From Bacteroidota bacterium (GTDB lineage: Bacteria > Bacteroidota > Bacteroidia > B-17B0 > Aurantibacillaceae), in contig JAEZDS010000211.1 in assembly GCA_023433205.1 (NCBI GenBank), forward strand, positions 1-37,045: a DNA stretch of 37,045 bases, written 5' to 3'. The translations under genes were made by a program, and so were the position numbers. Shown in pieces: positions 1 through 7,417 of the stretch. The number at the start of each line of letters is the position of its first letter. The stretch's first letter is position 1. The notes below the pieces were generated by a model. That model was not told the DNA's origin and ran no database searches. It saw nothing but the letters and a program-made list of their open reading frames with translations.

Positions 1-434
1 ACTCAGTGCAGCGGTCATTCGGGAAAATATAACTTTAAACGCCCGGCCGAATGGGACGGGCGACTATCACTTCCGGTTCTAAGTGGCTTGGAGATAAAAC
101 ATCTTAGTGTTTAAGCGGCGGGGCGCAAATCGCGCCCAGCACTTCCATGAGCAGGCCACTTTACAGTAAGGTGTAAAATGCCTGTCGAAAGGACATCATG
201 CCGGTGACAAACCGCAGCCATATTTTTCCATTTACAAATTAATAAGCTAGTATTGGCCACAACTTTGTAAGTGAAATATTTCGGACAAACAGTGTGCTGC
301 CTCCTATAAACTTAATTAGAGGTTCGACGAATGGCCGCTATTTGAAGATGATATGCGGTAACCGCTTACGAATTAGCTCAGGCAAGAGCATACTTTATTT
401 GATATTTTAGAGTTTATAAAACAAAAAGCCCAAA
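1..434. other. Left-edge stretch with no supported gene
   Basis: I see no convincing coding frame here. A short perfect inverted repeat (GGGCGC, five-base loop, GCGCCC) lies at 121-137, but it is not followed by a T-run and has no clear role. The last 15 bases (420-434) are in frame with the next gene and open after a TAA at 417-419, so the true start of that gene may lie slightly upstream. Confidence 0.5.
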
Positions 435-893
435 TTGATCCTAGGTGAAATAAATATTGTCGGTTTTGCAGAACATCCGGTTGCTGACTACAGAGGGTTA
501 CACGTGCACAGTTACGAAATAGCATTCTACGATGCTGAATTTATTCATAGTGGCGAATTCGGGATTAAGCATTATTGTATAGGGCTGTTACAAAAGATAG
601 CAGCATTGGGGGGGCACCAGATCAGGCCATTTCTTGAATATCAGACAAATAAAATGGCAGGGCCGGCAGAATGGCTGGATTCATTTGAAAAGCTGGTAGT
701 AAACAACAGAGCAGTGTTTGTTACTGATGAGTTAAGGCAGCGTGCAAAAAAGACATTACTTCTTATTGAACTGGTTCGGCATGAAATTTCACGGAGCGTA
801 TTCAGGATTGCAGAAAAATTTAACTGGATCCAGGTCAAGGAAAAGCTCAAGGAGTATACAAAAAATGGAGGATCAGCTGATCTTTCTATATGA
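435..893 (+). CDS. Hypothetical protein, family not recognised
   Basis: A 152-residue frame that opens with TTG; no ATG is available near the N-terminus, and the frame is open back to a TAA at 417-419, so the start is uncertain. The product looks soluble, mixed alpha/beta at the N-terminus (VGFAEHPVADYRG, then a HVHSYEIAFYDAEF stretch) and mainly helical and charged after residue 40, with no signal peptide or membrane segment. Its 3' end overlaps the start of the next gene by 29 bases, which suggests translational coupling with that DNA-binding protein. Small gene pairs with an excisionase-like helix-turn-helix gene occur at the edges of Bacteroidota integrated elements; that reading is inference, as I recognise no family. 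It could also be the 3' remnant of a longer gene. Confidence 0.45.
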   Translation: MILGEINIVGFAEHPVADYRGLHVHSYEIAFYDAEFIHSGEFGIKHYCIGLLQKIAALGGHQIRPFLEYQTNKMAGPAEWLDSFEKLVVNNRAVFVTDELRQRAKKTLLLIELVRHEISRSVFRIAEKFNWIQVKEKLKEYTKNGGSADLSI

Positions 894-1224
894 AATTAGA
901 GCGGAATACCTGCAGGAGAAGCCAAAGCTGCTGGATATGACGCAACTGCCATTTGACAAAAAGGTAACGATAGAAATTGAGAAGATAGAAAAATTGCGGC
1001 TCGCGTTGCAAAGGCAACCGCCCGCAGAGGGACACCGGCTTTCGGAGGAATATATGGATAATCAGGAGTTTATGCAGATGCTCAAGGTTTCTAAGCGTAC
1101 CGCCCAGAACTGGCGTGAGAAGGGGGTTATTGCATTTACCCAGATCGGGTCAAAAGTCTATTATAAAATCAGCGATGTAGAGCATCTCCTTAAGAAAAAT
1201 TATGTTGGTGCCGTGGTGAGGTAG
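865..1224 (+). CDS. Helix-turn-helix DNA-binding protein (HTH_17/excisionase-like)
   Basis: I chose the ATG at 865 (119 residues); the frame is open further upstream but only inside the preceding gene. Residues 1-60 form a charged, probably coiled helical region. Residues 65-119 match the MerR/excisionase type of helix-turn-helix: a first helix (NQEFMQMLKVS), the recognition-helix region KRTAQNWREKG, a wing (IAFTQIGSKVYYK) and a closing helix (ISDVEHLLKKN). Proteins of this form are common in Bacteroidota, often in mobilisable or conjugative elements, where they act as excisionases or regulators. It overlaps the upstream gene by 29 bases and probably shares its transcript. The domain call is secure; the link to a mobile element is inference, as no integrase or relaxase gene is in the window. 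Confidence 0.7.
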   Translation: MEDQLIFLYEIRAEYLQEKPKLLDMTQLPFDKKVTIEIEKIEKLRLALQRQPPAEGHRLSEEYMDNQEFMQMLKVSKRTAQNWREKGVIAFTQIGSKVYYKISDVEHLLKKNYVGAVVR

Positions 1225-1307
1225 CGTGCCATCATATTAGCAAATGCCCCAAAGGTTGAGGTGCCCGCCGAAAGTATTAACACAAAAAGCTAAAAATTGC
1301 AGAAAAG

Positions 1308-1601
1308 ATGAGCAAAGTAAAAAATCAAAAATCTTTTAACCGCGGCAGAAAGATAATAATTGACATTACCATTGCCGTGCGAGTGCTTGATGACAGCACC
1401 GGCATATATAATACTGAATGTTTGAGTCGAAGAAGATTTCATAAAGATCAGTTCAGCGAGGAGGGCGAGGAGGAAATTCATTGTGGAGTGTCGGCGCATG
1501 AGGTTGAAGGGAATCTACGACCGGTGGTGTTTTATTATGAAGATACAGGTGAGGAGTTTGAGGAAGGTCCTGAACTATGCATGAGAAAATATCAGACATG
1601 A
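1308..1601 (+). CDS. Small protein A of a related tandem pair, function unknown
   Basis: A 97-residue product beginning with ATG, with no signal peptide or membrane segment. It opens with a basic stretch, then a beta-strand-like run (KIIIDITIAVRVL), a variable centre, and a conserved-looking end (EIHCGVSAHEVEGNLRPVVF followed by an acidic tail). The strand-variable-strand layout and the G-x-x-RP-hydrophobic-x-F motif recur in the next gene, so the two are probably old duplicates. Its TGA at 1599-1601 overlaps the proposed ATG of the next gene in an ATGA arrangement, implying coupled translation. I recognise no family. It lies in a gene-poor stretch with other unrecognised small genes, so transfer on an element is possible. 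Confidence 0.5.
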   Translation: MSKVKNQKSFNRGRKIIIDITIAVRVLDDSTGIYNTECLSRRRFHKDQFSEEGEEEIHCGVSAHEVEGNLRPVVFYYEDTGEEFEEGPELCMRKYQT

Positions 1602-1852
1602 AAAAAAGAGCAAAAATAAGTAAGCCTTTACTGGTGAAGAAAAAGGGAAAGATTGTTATTGAACTGCAAGTGCATGTTTTTAGCCGGGAAGCTTACGAAA
1701 AATGTTATAGATCAGAGTCAGAATATTTTATAGCACTTTACCGTTTAAAATTGCAGCCGGCAACGGAAATTGTAGAATTTTATATAGTAAGCGATGAACG
1801 CAAGGGATTAATGCGACCAATAGTGGAATTTAAAGACGTTATTGAGAATTGA
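1598..1852 (+). CDS. Small protein B of a related tandem pair, function unknown
   Basis: I prefer the ATG at 1598 (84 residues), which overlaps the stop codon of the previous gene by four bases (ATGA); an in-frame ATG at 1577 would add seven residues and is possible. The product aligns by eye with its neighbour: GKIVIELQVHV against RKIIIDITIAV, and EIVEFYIVSDERKGLMRPIVEF against the same region of the first protein, with about 30 dissimilar residues between. It is lysine-rich at the N-terminus, beta-rich, and lacks export signals. The pair may form a heterodimer, but nothing in the sequence shows a function. No gene follows for about 480 bases. Confidence 0.5.
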   Translation: MKKRAKISKPLLVKKKGKIVIELQVHVFSREAYEKCYRSESEYFIALYRLKLQPATEIVEFYIVSDERKGLMRPIVEFKDVIEN

Positions 1853-2331
1853 TGGTCAAAGGAGTTCCGAAAGCAGAGATCTGAGCGCCTTGCACAATTG
1901 AAGTTCACGTTCACTGTTTTTGAGCCTCTTATGAAACTTGCCATATAATGTGGAGCGTCATATCCTAACGATCCATTCCTTTGGTGCAGAAGTACTATGT
2001 GATTATGGCGGTACATAAGCCAAATTTCCCGAAGAACGAAATACCGAGCTACGTTGCTCTTAAAGGAGCCTAAACAATTTTTCCGGTCATGATAGGTTTT
2101 TGCCTTTGAAGTAGCTGAATTGTAAGTTGCAATATTGCCTGGCCTGGTCTGACAGAACAGTTACCGTAACTTCACTAACAAGCTTGCAGGTTGGCACAAG
2201 CCAAGTATGAATGGTCAGAAAAAAAGGTTGCTTGAATTTTTAAGGATCTGGCAGGGCGAATAGGAACAGGTTGATGACATCCTCGTGGTAGGATTCAGGT
2301 TATAGTATCATAAAACCGGGTTTTTGCGTTG
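1853..2331. other. Intergenic stretch without a supported gene
   Basis: No frame here has convincing protein character. A minus-strand open frame at 1780-2016 overlaps the end of the preceding gene and reads like noncoding translation. A small perfect hairpin (TTGGC, four bases, GCCAA) lies at 2191-2204 but is short enough to be chance. I see no terminator or promoter that I would defend. Confidence 0.5.
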
Positions 2332-2562
2332 TTACGGGTGTCTTGGCGACACATCCTTCCTTGCCTTCTTTTGCATCACCAAATACACTATTGGCAATAT
2401 GCCCAGCGTATTAATAAGTGCAATACAGATAAACCATACCGGCTGATTGTTTCGGCCAGCTCTCCACATGCCTAAGAGTTTCCACACTGCTTCCCACACG
2501 GCAAGCACCACGATCAGCGGCATATAAGCGCTCAAAATTTCTTTTATTCCTTCGTTATCCAT
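2332..2562 (-). CDS. DUF5652 small membrane protein
   Basis: The 76-residue product from the ATG at 2562 has two membrane segments, about residues 12-32 and 42-63, separated by the loop GMWRAGRNNQPVWF. The W-K-x-x-x-x-WRAGRNNQ-x-x-WF and INTLGILPIVYL motifs match the DUF5652 family as I know it; these are 60-80 residue membrane proteins of unknown role found in many bacteria. A GTG at 2592 in the same frame would add ten residues, but the family usually begins close to the first membrane segment. A short basic C-terminal tail probably stays in the cytoplasm. It follows the glycosyltransferase operon on the same strand but is about 150 bases away, so it may be transcribed separately. Confidence 0.7.
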   Translation of the reverse strand: MDNEGIKEILSAYMPLIVVLAVWEAVWKLLGMWRAGRNNQPVWFICIALINTLGILPIVYLVMQKKARKDVSPRHP

Positions 2563-2740
2563 TGGCTCTGGTTTAAATGTATCTAAGATCACTGTAATTT
2601 GAACCGTTGAACGAAGCTAAAGATTTTTCTATAAAGAAGCACAGGTGCTGATCCGCCAGTCTGTTTTTATTGAGCACGCCGATCAGACCGGCAGGTGAAG
2701 GCCGGCACCAGACTGAACTTCTGCAGATATCCGGGTCACT

Positions 2741-3007
2741 TTAATCTATCGGTGCAAGAAAGGCTTCCAGTTCCTTGTCTAAAGTGTTTTCGTCTATTTT
2801 GCCCTCCTTAAAATCAATGGCGAGTTGTTTTAGTTTAGGTTTGTCGTCAGGAAACACCTTTTTGGGCCTTGCCTGCGATTCAAATACCGAACGGTATTGC
2901 CCGAAGTCGGAGGGATTTATCCGTTCAATAGATAACACCAGCCAGGTGGCGAAGATCAGGTTGAAGATAAAAAACAGCGGTTTTATTACAAATGCATATT
3001 GTTTCAT
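2741..3007 (-). CDS. Small membrane-anchored protein of the STAS-glycosyltransferase operon
   Basis: An 88-residue product with one N-terminal membrane segment (about residues 6-27, KPLFFIFNLIFATWLVLSI) followed by a charged soluble tail. It starts 12 bases after the glycosyltransferase stop and is certainly read with it. The tail holds a Lys/Asp/Glu-rich helical stretch (PKLKQLAIDFKEGKIDENTLDKEL). I do not recognise a family. Small single-pass proteins accompany synthases in other polysaccharide systems, so an accessory role for the synthase (stability, assembly or periplasmic guidance of the chain) is a reasonable inference. The segment could be an uncleaved signal anchor placing the tail in the periplasm. 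Confidence 0.6.
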   Translation of the reverse strand: MKQYAFVIKPLFFIFNLIFATWLVLSIERINPSDFGQYRSVFESQARPKKVFPDDKPKLKQLAIDFKEGKIDENTLDKELEAFLAPID

Positions 3008-3019
3008 TGTGTCAGCGTT

Positions 3020-4855
3020 TTAATTTCTTTCTTCTGCAGGTTTCCAGTAAGCGGCCCTTACCATGATACTTAATGCCATAATGTTAAAGATGCACCAGAA
3101 GGTATTTGCCGCGAAACCGGAAGGGGAGGGATGACGGTCAAAATACACAAGCACTCCATTGTACAGTATTCCCAGCAGCGTTAAGCCTATGATGATAAGG
3201 TGCGGCAGAATGTGCGGCAGGTTGCTGGCCGTTGCCTTGCCTTTTGGTGTTACGTTGAACTTCACTTTTTTTCCCATCAAAACCGATATTATGGCAATGA
3301 TCATAAACCAGAAACTGGAAATGTAATACTGATCTCCCCGTTTGGTGTCGATGCCCCAGCAGCCCAGTGCCATGGTAATGGTGTTTAGGATCTGAAAGGG
3401 TAAAAAGTATTTGAAGAAGTCGAAACTGTAGGCACGCACCGGCAGATCGAGCGTAAAAAAGAAAAATACCGGGCTGAGCAGAAAGATGAGTATCCAAAGT
3501 GGCGCGAAATACGACCAGATGGTGCTGAAGTAGCACAGTCTCTGGCCAAGGGTGAGCCCCTTTATAAAAACCGGGTTGTCTTTAAAGGCAATATCCAGCG
3601 ATCCTTCGGCGTAACGCTGGTGCTGTTTTACCCAGCTGTCGAGGTCCTGTGTGCTCAACATGCGACATTCAACGCCCGCGTGCTGCACACTTTGCCAGCG
3701 GTTATCCTTGTCGGCATGCAGCATAATTGAAGTGTATATGTCTTCAGAGGCGTGGAACTTGAATGGGATCACATCTTCCTTTAATAAAAGGGCCTCCTGC
3801 GCAGCCTCAACTTCAATCTCAGAAAGTTGCTGTTCCTTTAACTCCTCATCAAGCTCTTTCAGTTTGCCTGCGAAGTCTTTTACAGCCAGGCTCATGATGG
3901 CTTCGCGCCGGTGAACTGAGCCTGCACCGCAACAGAAAGCAGCATTAAAATAATTTCTTTTACGGAGGATAACATCGTAAAACAAACGGGGATCGTTTCC
4001 GAAGATGTCTTCATTGATTTTGATCCTTCCAAAAAGCATTTGTACGCCACGTGCAAAACCTTTTCCGAAGGTACTTCTGGGTTGCGAAAGGCGGAGTTTC
4101 TGTAGTATCACATCACTCAGCGGTTCTGCCTCGGTAGTATCATAAAACCACTGCGGGGTTTGTACCCAGGCTACTTTGTAATTCTTAAAATAGCCGGTGG
4201 TGTTTACCAGAAAATCGGGGAAAGGCCTGGTGTCGGCATCCAGAATAGCAAAGATGTCGCCGTTTGTTTTTTCTAAAGCGTTCTTAAGATTGCCGGCCTT
4301 ATATCCTTCGTTGTGCTCCCTGATGAGGTGCGTCACACCTTCTTCAATACATACCTGCTTCATGTTTTGTTTAGAAGGGTCACGGCCGTCCCTCCTGCCG
4401 TCATCAAGCACGTAGATCTTTATCTTTACATCCTTATAAGGGTAATTGAGTTTTTTAGCGTCCCGGATGCTTAGTCTCACCAGCTCCACGTCTTCATTAT
4501 AGGTTGCAATGTACACATCCAGTCTTATGGGCCGGTCTGGCCTTCCATGTAGTTCCTCCACCTCTGAAAGCATGTGTACCGGGGTGTTTTTCTCGGGGTC
4601 TTTATAGTCCCAGAAATTAATGATGATCATGATAGTACTTATAAAGCTGAGGGTTTCGGCTGTTACCAGTACCACTGAAAACACCATGGCATCGGGGTTG
4701 AGCGAATAGCGCCAGCGCCAGTGCAGGTAGGCAATGCCTAATATAATAGTGACCAGTCCTGCACCCTGAAACAATAAACTTCTTACAGGGTTTGCCTCAA
4801 TGGCGGGATAGGGACGACGGTCTTCGTACTTTTTAAAATAAAATTCCTGTTCCAA
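3020..4855 (-). CDS. Cellulose-synthase-like family 2 glycosyltransferase (membrane)
   Basis: A 611-residue processive GT2 enzyme of the BcsA type. Two N-terminal membrane helices (about 26-46 and 57-81) precede the catalytic domain. Visible motifs are VLDDGR at 149-154 (first Asp), ILDADTRP at 204-211 (DxD), ASED at 369-372 (the TED/SED catalytic-base region) and QHQRYAEG at 411-418, a QxxRY form of the usual QxxRW. About four membrane helices follow, with the cytoplasmic NVTPKGK motif at 534-540 typical of cellulose synthases. The product is probably a beta-linked exopolysaccharide; the sugar cannot be read from sequence. There is no PilZ domain at the C-terminus, so c-di-GMP activation through that domain is not expected. 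A charged helical insert at about 328-362 lies between the DxD and SED motifs. It starts 2 bases after the STAS gene. Confidence 0.88.
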   Translation of the reverse strand: MEQEFYFKKYEDRRPYPAIEANPVRSLLFQGAGLVTIILGIAYLHWRWRYSLNPDAMVFSVVLVTAETLSFISTIMIIINFWDYKDPEKNTPVHMLSEVEELHGRPDRPIRLDVYIATYNEDVELVRLSIRDAKKLNYPYKDVKIKIYVLDDGRRDGRDPSKQNMKQVCIEEGVTHLIREHNEGYKAGNLKNALEKTNGDIFAILDADTRPFPDFLVNTTGYFKNYKVAWVQTPQWFYDTTEAEPLSDVILQKLRLSQPRSTFGKGFARGVQMLFGRIKINEDIFGNDPRLFYDVILRKRNYFNAAFCCGAGSVHRREAIMSLAVKDFAGKLKELDEELKEQQLSEIEVEAAQEALLLKEDVIPFKFHASEDIYTSIMLHADKDNRWQSVQHAGVECRMLSTQDLDSWVKQHQRYAEGSLDIAFKDNPVFIKGLTLGQRLCYFSTIWSYFAPLWILIFLLSPVFFFFTLDLPVRAYSFDFFKYFLPFQILNTITMALGCWGIDTKRGDQYYISSFWFMIIAIISVLMGKKVKFNVTPKGKATASNLPHILPHLIIIGLTLLGILYNGVLVYFDRHPSPSGFAANTFWCIFNIMALSIMVRAAYWKPAEERN

Positions 4856-4857
4856 AA

Positions 4858-5364
4858 TTATTTCTCTCCGTAGTTAATGATCTTCTCCAGTCCAAGCTCT
4901 TTGATCTTCTTCTTGATGGACTCATGAACGTTCACAAACTGAACTTCCACACCCATTTCAAGCAGAGCTTTCAGCAGGTCAATTAATATTGCCATTCCGG
5001 TATTATTTATATACTGAATGCCGTTGAGGTCATAGTATTGTACACCTTCACAGTAAACTCCTGCCAGGCGGCTTGCCAGCTCTTCCTGATTTTCGTCGCG
5101 GTCTTCATCTTTGATCACAAGGCCATCGGATGTGAGTAAAATACTCATCACATTTGAAGAGATCTTTTTTTCAGCCGCCAGTCTCCTGCTGATTGCTTCA
5201 GGTTCAGCTTCATTGGCCGGGATTTCTTCCGGAATAAATCCATCGGTTTTAAACTCTCCTTTTTTAAGAGGTATTCTCTGTGGACCGGAATCAGTATTAC
5301 TGTTATGTTCCTGCACTTTGATTTGTTCTTCGGTTAACTGCTCAGCCTGTACAATATTGTCCAT
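4858..5364 (-). CDS. STAS-domain protein (anti-sigma-factor-antagonist-like)
   Basis: A 168-residue cytoplasmic protein. Residues 1-75 are acidic, proline-rich and probably disordered. The C-terminal part, about 85-166, resembles a STAS domain of the SpoIIAA/RsbV type: the strand and loop YYDLNGIQYINNTGMAIL, then a helix, the strand VEVQFVNV and a final helix around IKKKIKELGLEKI. The phosphoacceptor position of the D-S/T-S/T-G loop appears to be Thr in INNTG, with the preceding acidic residue replaced by Asn. It is the first gene of the operon, with two bases between its stop and the glycosyltransferase. Inference: it relays a partner-switch signal to the synthase, as SypA does for Vibrio exopolysaccharide. 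No partner kinase (HATPase_c anti-sigma type) or PP2C gene is in the window. Confidence 0.75.
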   Translation of the reverse strand: MDNIVQAEQLTEEQIKVQEHNSNTDSGPQRIPLKKGEFKTDGFIPEEIPANEAEPEAISRRLAAEKKISSNVMSILLTSDGLVIKDEDRDENQEELASRLAGVYCEGVQYYDLNGIQYINNTGMAILIDLLKALLEMGVEVQFVNVHESIKKKIKELGLEKIINYGEK

Positions 5365-5665
5365 CTCTCAATTTCTTTAGTTACCAAACAAAAATAGCCT
5401 TCAGCAGCCTGTACAGGGGATGTTTTTCGGTCACCGGGCCATTACAGTCGTTGAAAGGGAGTTCACAAAGGGGCTGCGAAGGTGCCAGGGTGGGGCTGTG
5501 CGAGCGGGCACAGATATTGATAGAGGTGTTCAGTAATGTTATTGAAAGTATAAAAACACGGATTGGGCCACTGAAACTTCCCGGTTAACGAAATCAAATA
5601 CCCTGAAGATGCTGGCACAGTAATTTTGAAAAGAAAGAAAGTTAAAAACTAAAAAAGAATCACAA
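5365..5665. promoter_or_regulatory. Divergent promoter region between the STAS operon and the SBBP-repeat gene
   Basis: The region has a -7 box for each direction. On the plus strand TAATTTTG lies at 5621-5628, 37 bases before the ATG at 5666. On the minus strand TATTTTTG lies at 5396-5389, 24 bases before the STAS ATG. Neither has the usual TTG about 19 bases upstream. Both instead have a CGAA core 32-33 bases above the box (AACGAA at 5587-5592; ACCGAA on the minus strand at 5431-5426). The same layout recurs at 9970 and 17423. The boxes match the known Bacteroidota TAnnTTTG consensus; use of the upstream element is inference. Confidence 0.55.
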
Positions 5666-7366
5666 ATGAAAAAAGTTTACCTGTTTATGGTTTCGTGCGG
5701 CCTGGCTGCTACAATTGCAAACGCCCAGGCCACGTTTCAGTGGGGAAAGGCCGAAGGAAAGTGGGCTTATGATTATGGATACGGCATCAAGACCGACAAT
5801 GATGGCAACGTTTATGTAGTAGGAAAGTACGAGGAAGTTGGCGCTGCTTTCAGCGGCTCCACTGTAAATTGCGAAGGTAACCACGATGCATTCCTCGCGA
5901 AGTATAATGCGGCCGGCGACCTGCAGTGGGTGCAAACAATGGGTGGACCAGACGGGGATTATTCCTGGGCAATTTCCACCGATAAGTCGAGCTATCTGGT
6001 TGTATCGGGAGAAATTGAAAACAAGTTCCACAATTCACCGAACACCATCAGTTTTTCCAACTCTACAATCACTCTTGCCTCACAGGGAGATAATGATGCC
6101 TTTCTTGCGAAGTATGATCTTGATGGCAACCTGTTATGGGCGATAGACGAGGGCCACGGTGTAAACAGTGAAAAAGGGTTGGGTAATGCCATAGACGCCA
6201 ACGGTAACATTTACATGTGTGGTTATTTTACCAATGCCACCGTATTTAACGGAACCACCTACACCGGTGCAGGCGGAAGAGACATTTTTGTAGCCAAATA
6301 CAATGCCAACGGCGAATTCCAGTGGTTTCGTCATGCAGGGAGCGCAGGGCGTGATGAAGCGAAAGCGGCTGTATGTGATGCGAACGGCAATGTTTATATC
6401 TGCGGAGGTTTTGATGATGGCTGCGTGTTCGACGGTACCACTTTAAATACATGGAATAATTCTGATTACTGGGATGCCTTTATTGCAAAATACGACACCA
6501 ACGGAGATCTTCAGTGGGTGCGCCGTGGTGGCGGAGACGTTGATGACATGGCCTGGAGCATCACCATTGACAATGCGGGAAATCTGTACACCGGCGGAGA
6601 AATGGGGGCCTGGGCAAAATTCAGCACTTCGCAGGACGATAACAACGTTTTTGCCATACAGGCAGCCGGCGGCGCTGACAGTTATATCGCAAAATACGAT
6701 CAGAACGGTGAAATAATCTGGATCAGAAGAGGCGGCAGCGATAAGGTTGACAGGATCAGGGGCATTGGTACTGATGGCACAAACATATTTGCCACCGGTC
6801 AGTACAGCGGTACTGCAACATTTGGTAACAACTCTGTAGTGTCTGTTGATACTTCTGATATTTTTATTACGGTTATCAGTCCTGAAGGCAACTGGGGTTT
6901 TGTTGAAACTGTTGGAGGAAGTGTTGATGCAGTAGAACTTTTAGGTTACGAGTCGGGGAATGCCGTTACCGGAACCGCATCCGGAGAGGTGTATGCAACA
7001 GGCGGATTGCTTAATGGCGGTACGTTTGGCACACACAGTGTAAGCGGTTACAGCAGAACAGACGCTTTTGTGACCAAACTCACCTGGTCGGGAACTGTGG
7101 GGTTGAAAGACCAGACACAGTATGCTGCGGTAAAAATGTATCCTAACCCTGCTACCGGACTTGTACAGCTGGATCTTTCCGAGATCAGAAGCGACAAGGT
7201 AGAAGTATTTATTTATAATAATCTGGGACAGAAAGTATGCGCACAGCAATGTTCCGGCACTTCAGCAAGTATTGATCTGAGCGACTACAGTGAAGGTATC
7301 TACTTCCTGCAGATGGAGTCGGGAACCGGCAAGTCGGCAGCTCAGAAACTGATCATAAGCAGGTAA
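5666..7366 (+). CDS. Secreted SBBP-repeat protein with T9SS type A sorting domain
   Basis: A 566-residue exported protein. Residues 1-20 are a signal peptide ending in ANAQA. The body is built from about seven repeats of roughly 50-70 residues with the pattern D-x-x-GN-x-Y-x-x-G, then a hydrophobic x-F, then DAF-x-AKY-x-x-x-G-x-x-xW, typical of SBBP (seven-bladed propeller-related) repeats; the whole probably forms a beta-propeller. The last 75 residues are a T9SS type A sorting domain: VKMYPNPATG, an immunoglobulin-like fold with VFIYNNLGQKV, and a closing GIYFLQMESGTG...QKLIISR. It is therefore exported through the outer membrane and attached or released at the surface. Ligand or role is unknown. 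A -7 box stands at 5621, and a hairpin separates the gene from the next T9SS protein. Confidence 0.88.
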   Translation: MKKVYLFMVSCGLAATIANAQATFQWGKAEGKWAYDYGYGIKTDNDGNVYVVGKYEEVGAAFSGSTVNCEGNHDAFLAKYNAAGDLQWVQTMGGPDGDYSWAISTDKSSYLVVSGEIENKFHNSPNTISFSNSTITLASQGDNDAFLAKYDLDGNLLWAIDEGHGVNSEKGLGNAIDANGNIYMCGYFTNATVFNGTTYTGAGGRDIFVAKYNANGEFQWFRHAGSAGRDEAKAAVCDANGNVYICGGFDDGCVFDGTTLNTWNNSDYWDAFIAKYDTNGDLQWVRRGGGDVDDMAWSITIDNAGNLYTGGEMGAWAKFSTSQDDNNVFAIQAAGGADSYIAKYDQNGEIIWIRRGGSDKVDRIRGIGTDGTNIFATGQYSGTATFGNNSVVSVDTSDIFITVISPEGNWGFVETVGGSVDAVELLGYESGNAVTGTASGEVYATGGLLNGGTFGTHSVSGYSRTDAFVTKLTWSGTVGLKDQTQYAAVKMYPNPATGLVQLDLSEIRSDKVEVFIYNNLGQKVCAQQCSGTSASIDLSDYSEGIYFLQMESGTGKSAAQKLIISR

Positions 7367-7377
7367 AGTTTAAAGCC

Positions 7378-7403
7378 AGCAGACCTCCTCCGGGAGGTCT
7401 GCT
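7378..7403 (+). terminator. Intergenic hairpin, possible terminator or attenuator
   Basis: A perfect 11-base-pair inverted repeat, AGCAGACCTCC and GGAGGTCTGCT, with a four-base loop, lies 12 bases after the stop of the SBBP-repeat gene and 14 bases before the next ATG. No T-run follows on the plus strand, so it may reduce read-through or protect the upstream mRNA end rather than terminate fully. Confidence 0.6.
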
Positions 7404-7417
7404 CAAAACAAAACAAC

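Noticed and set aside
373..390. tRNA-like D-arm (TTAGCTCAGGCAAGAGCA)
   Set aside because: The flanking bases form no acceptor, anticodon or T-arm stems, so there is no tRNA; a TTCGA-like string at 322 does not supply a T-arm either.
1780..2016. 78-residue minus-strand open frame
   Set aside because: It overlaps the end of a better-supported plus-strand gene and lacks any motif.
5613..5628. Sigma-54-like TGGCAC before the SBBP-repeat gene
   Set aside because: The expected GC of the -12 element is not at the right distance, and a TAATTTTG box explains the site better.
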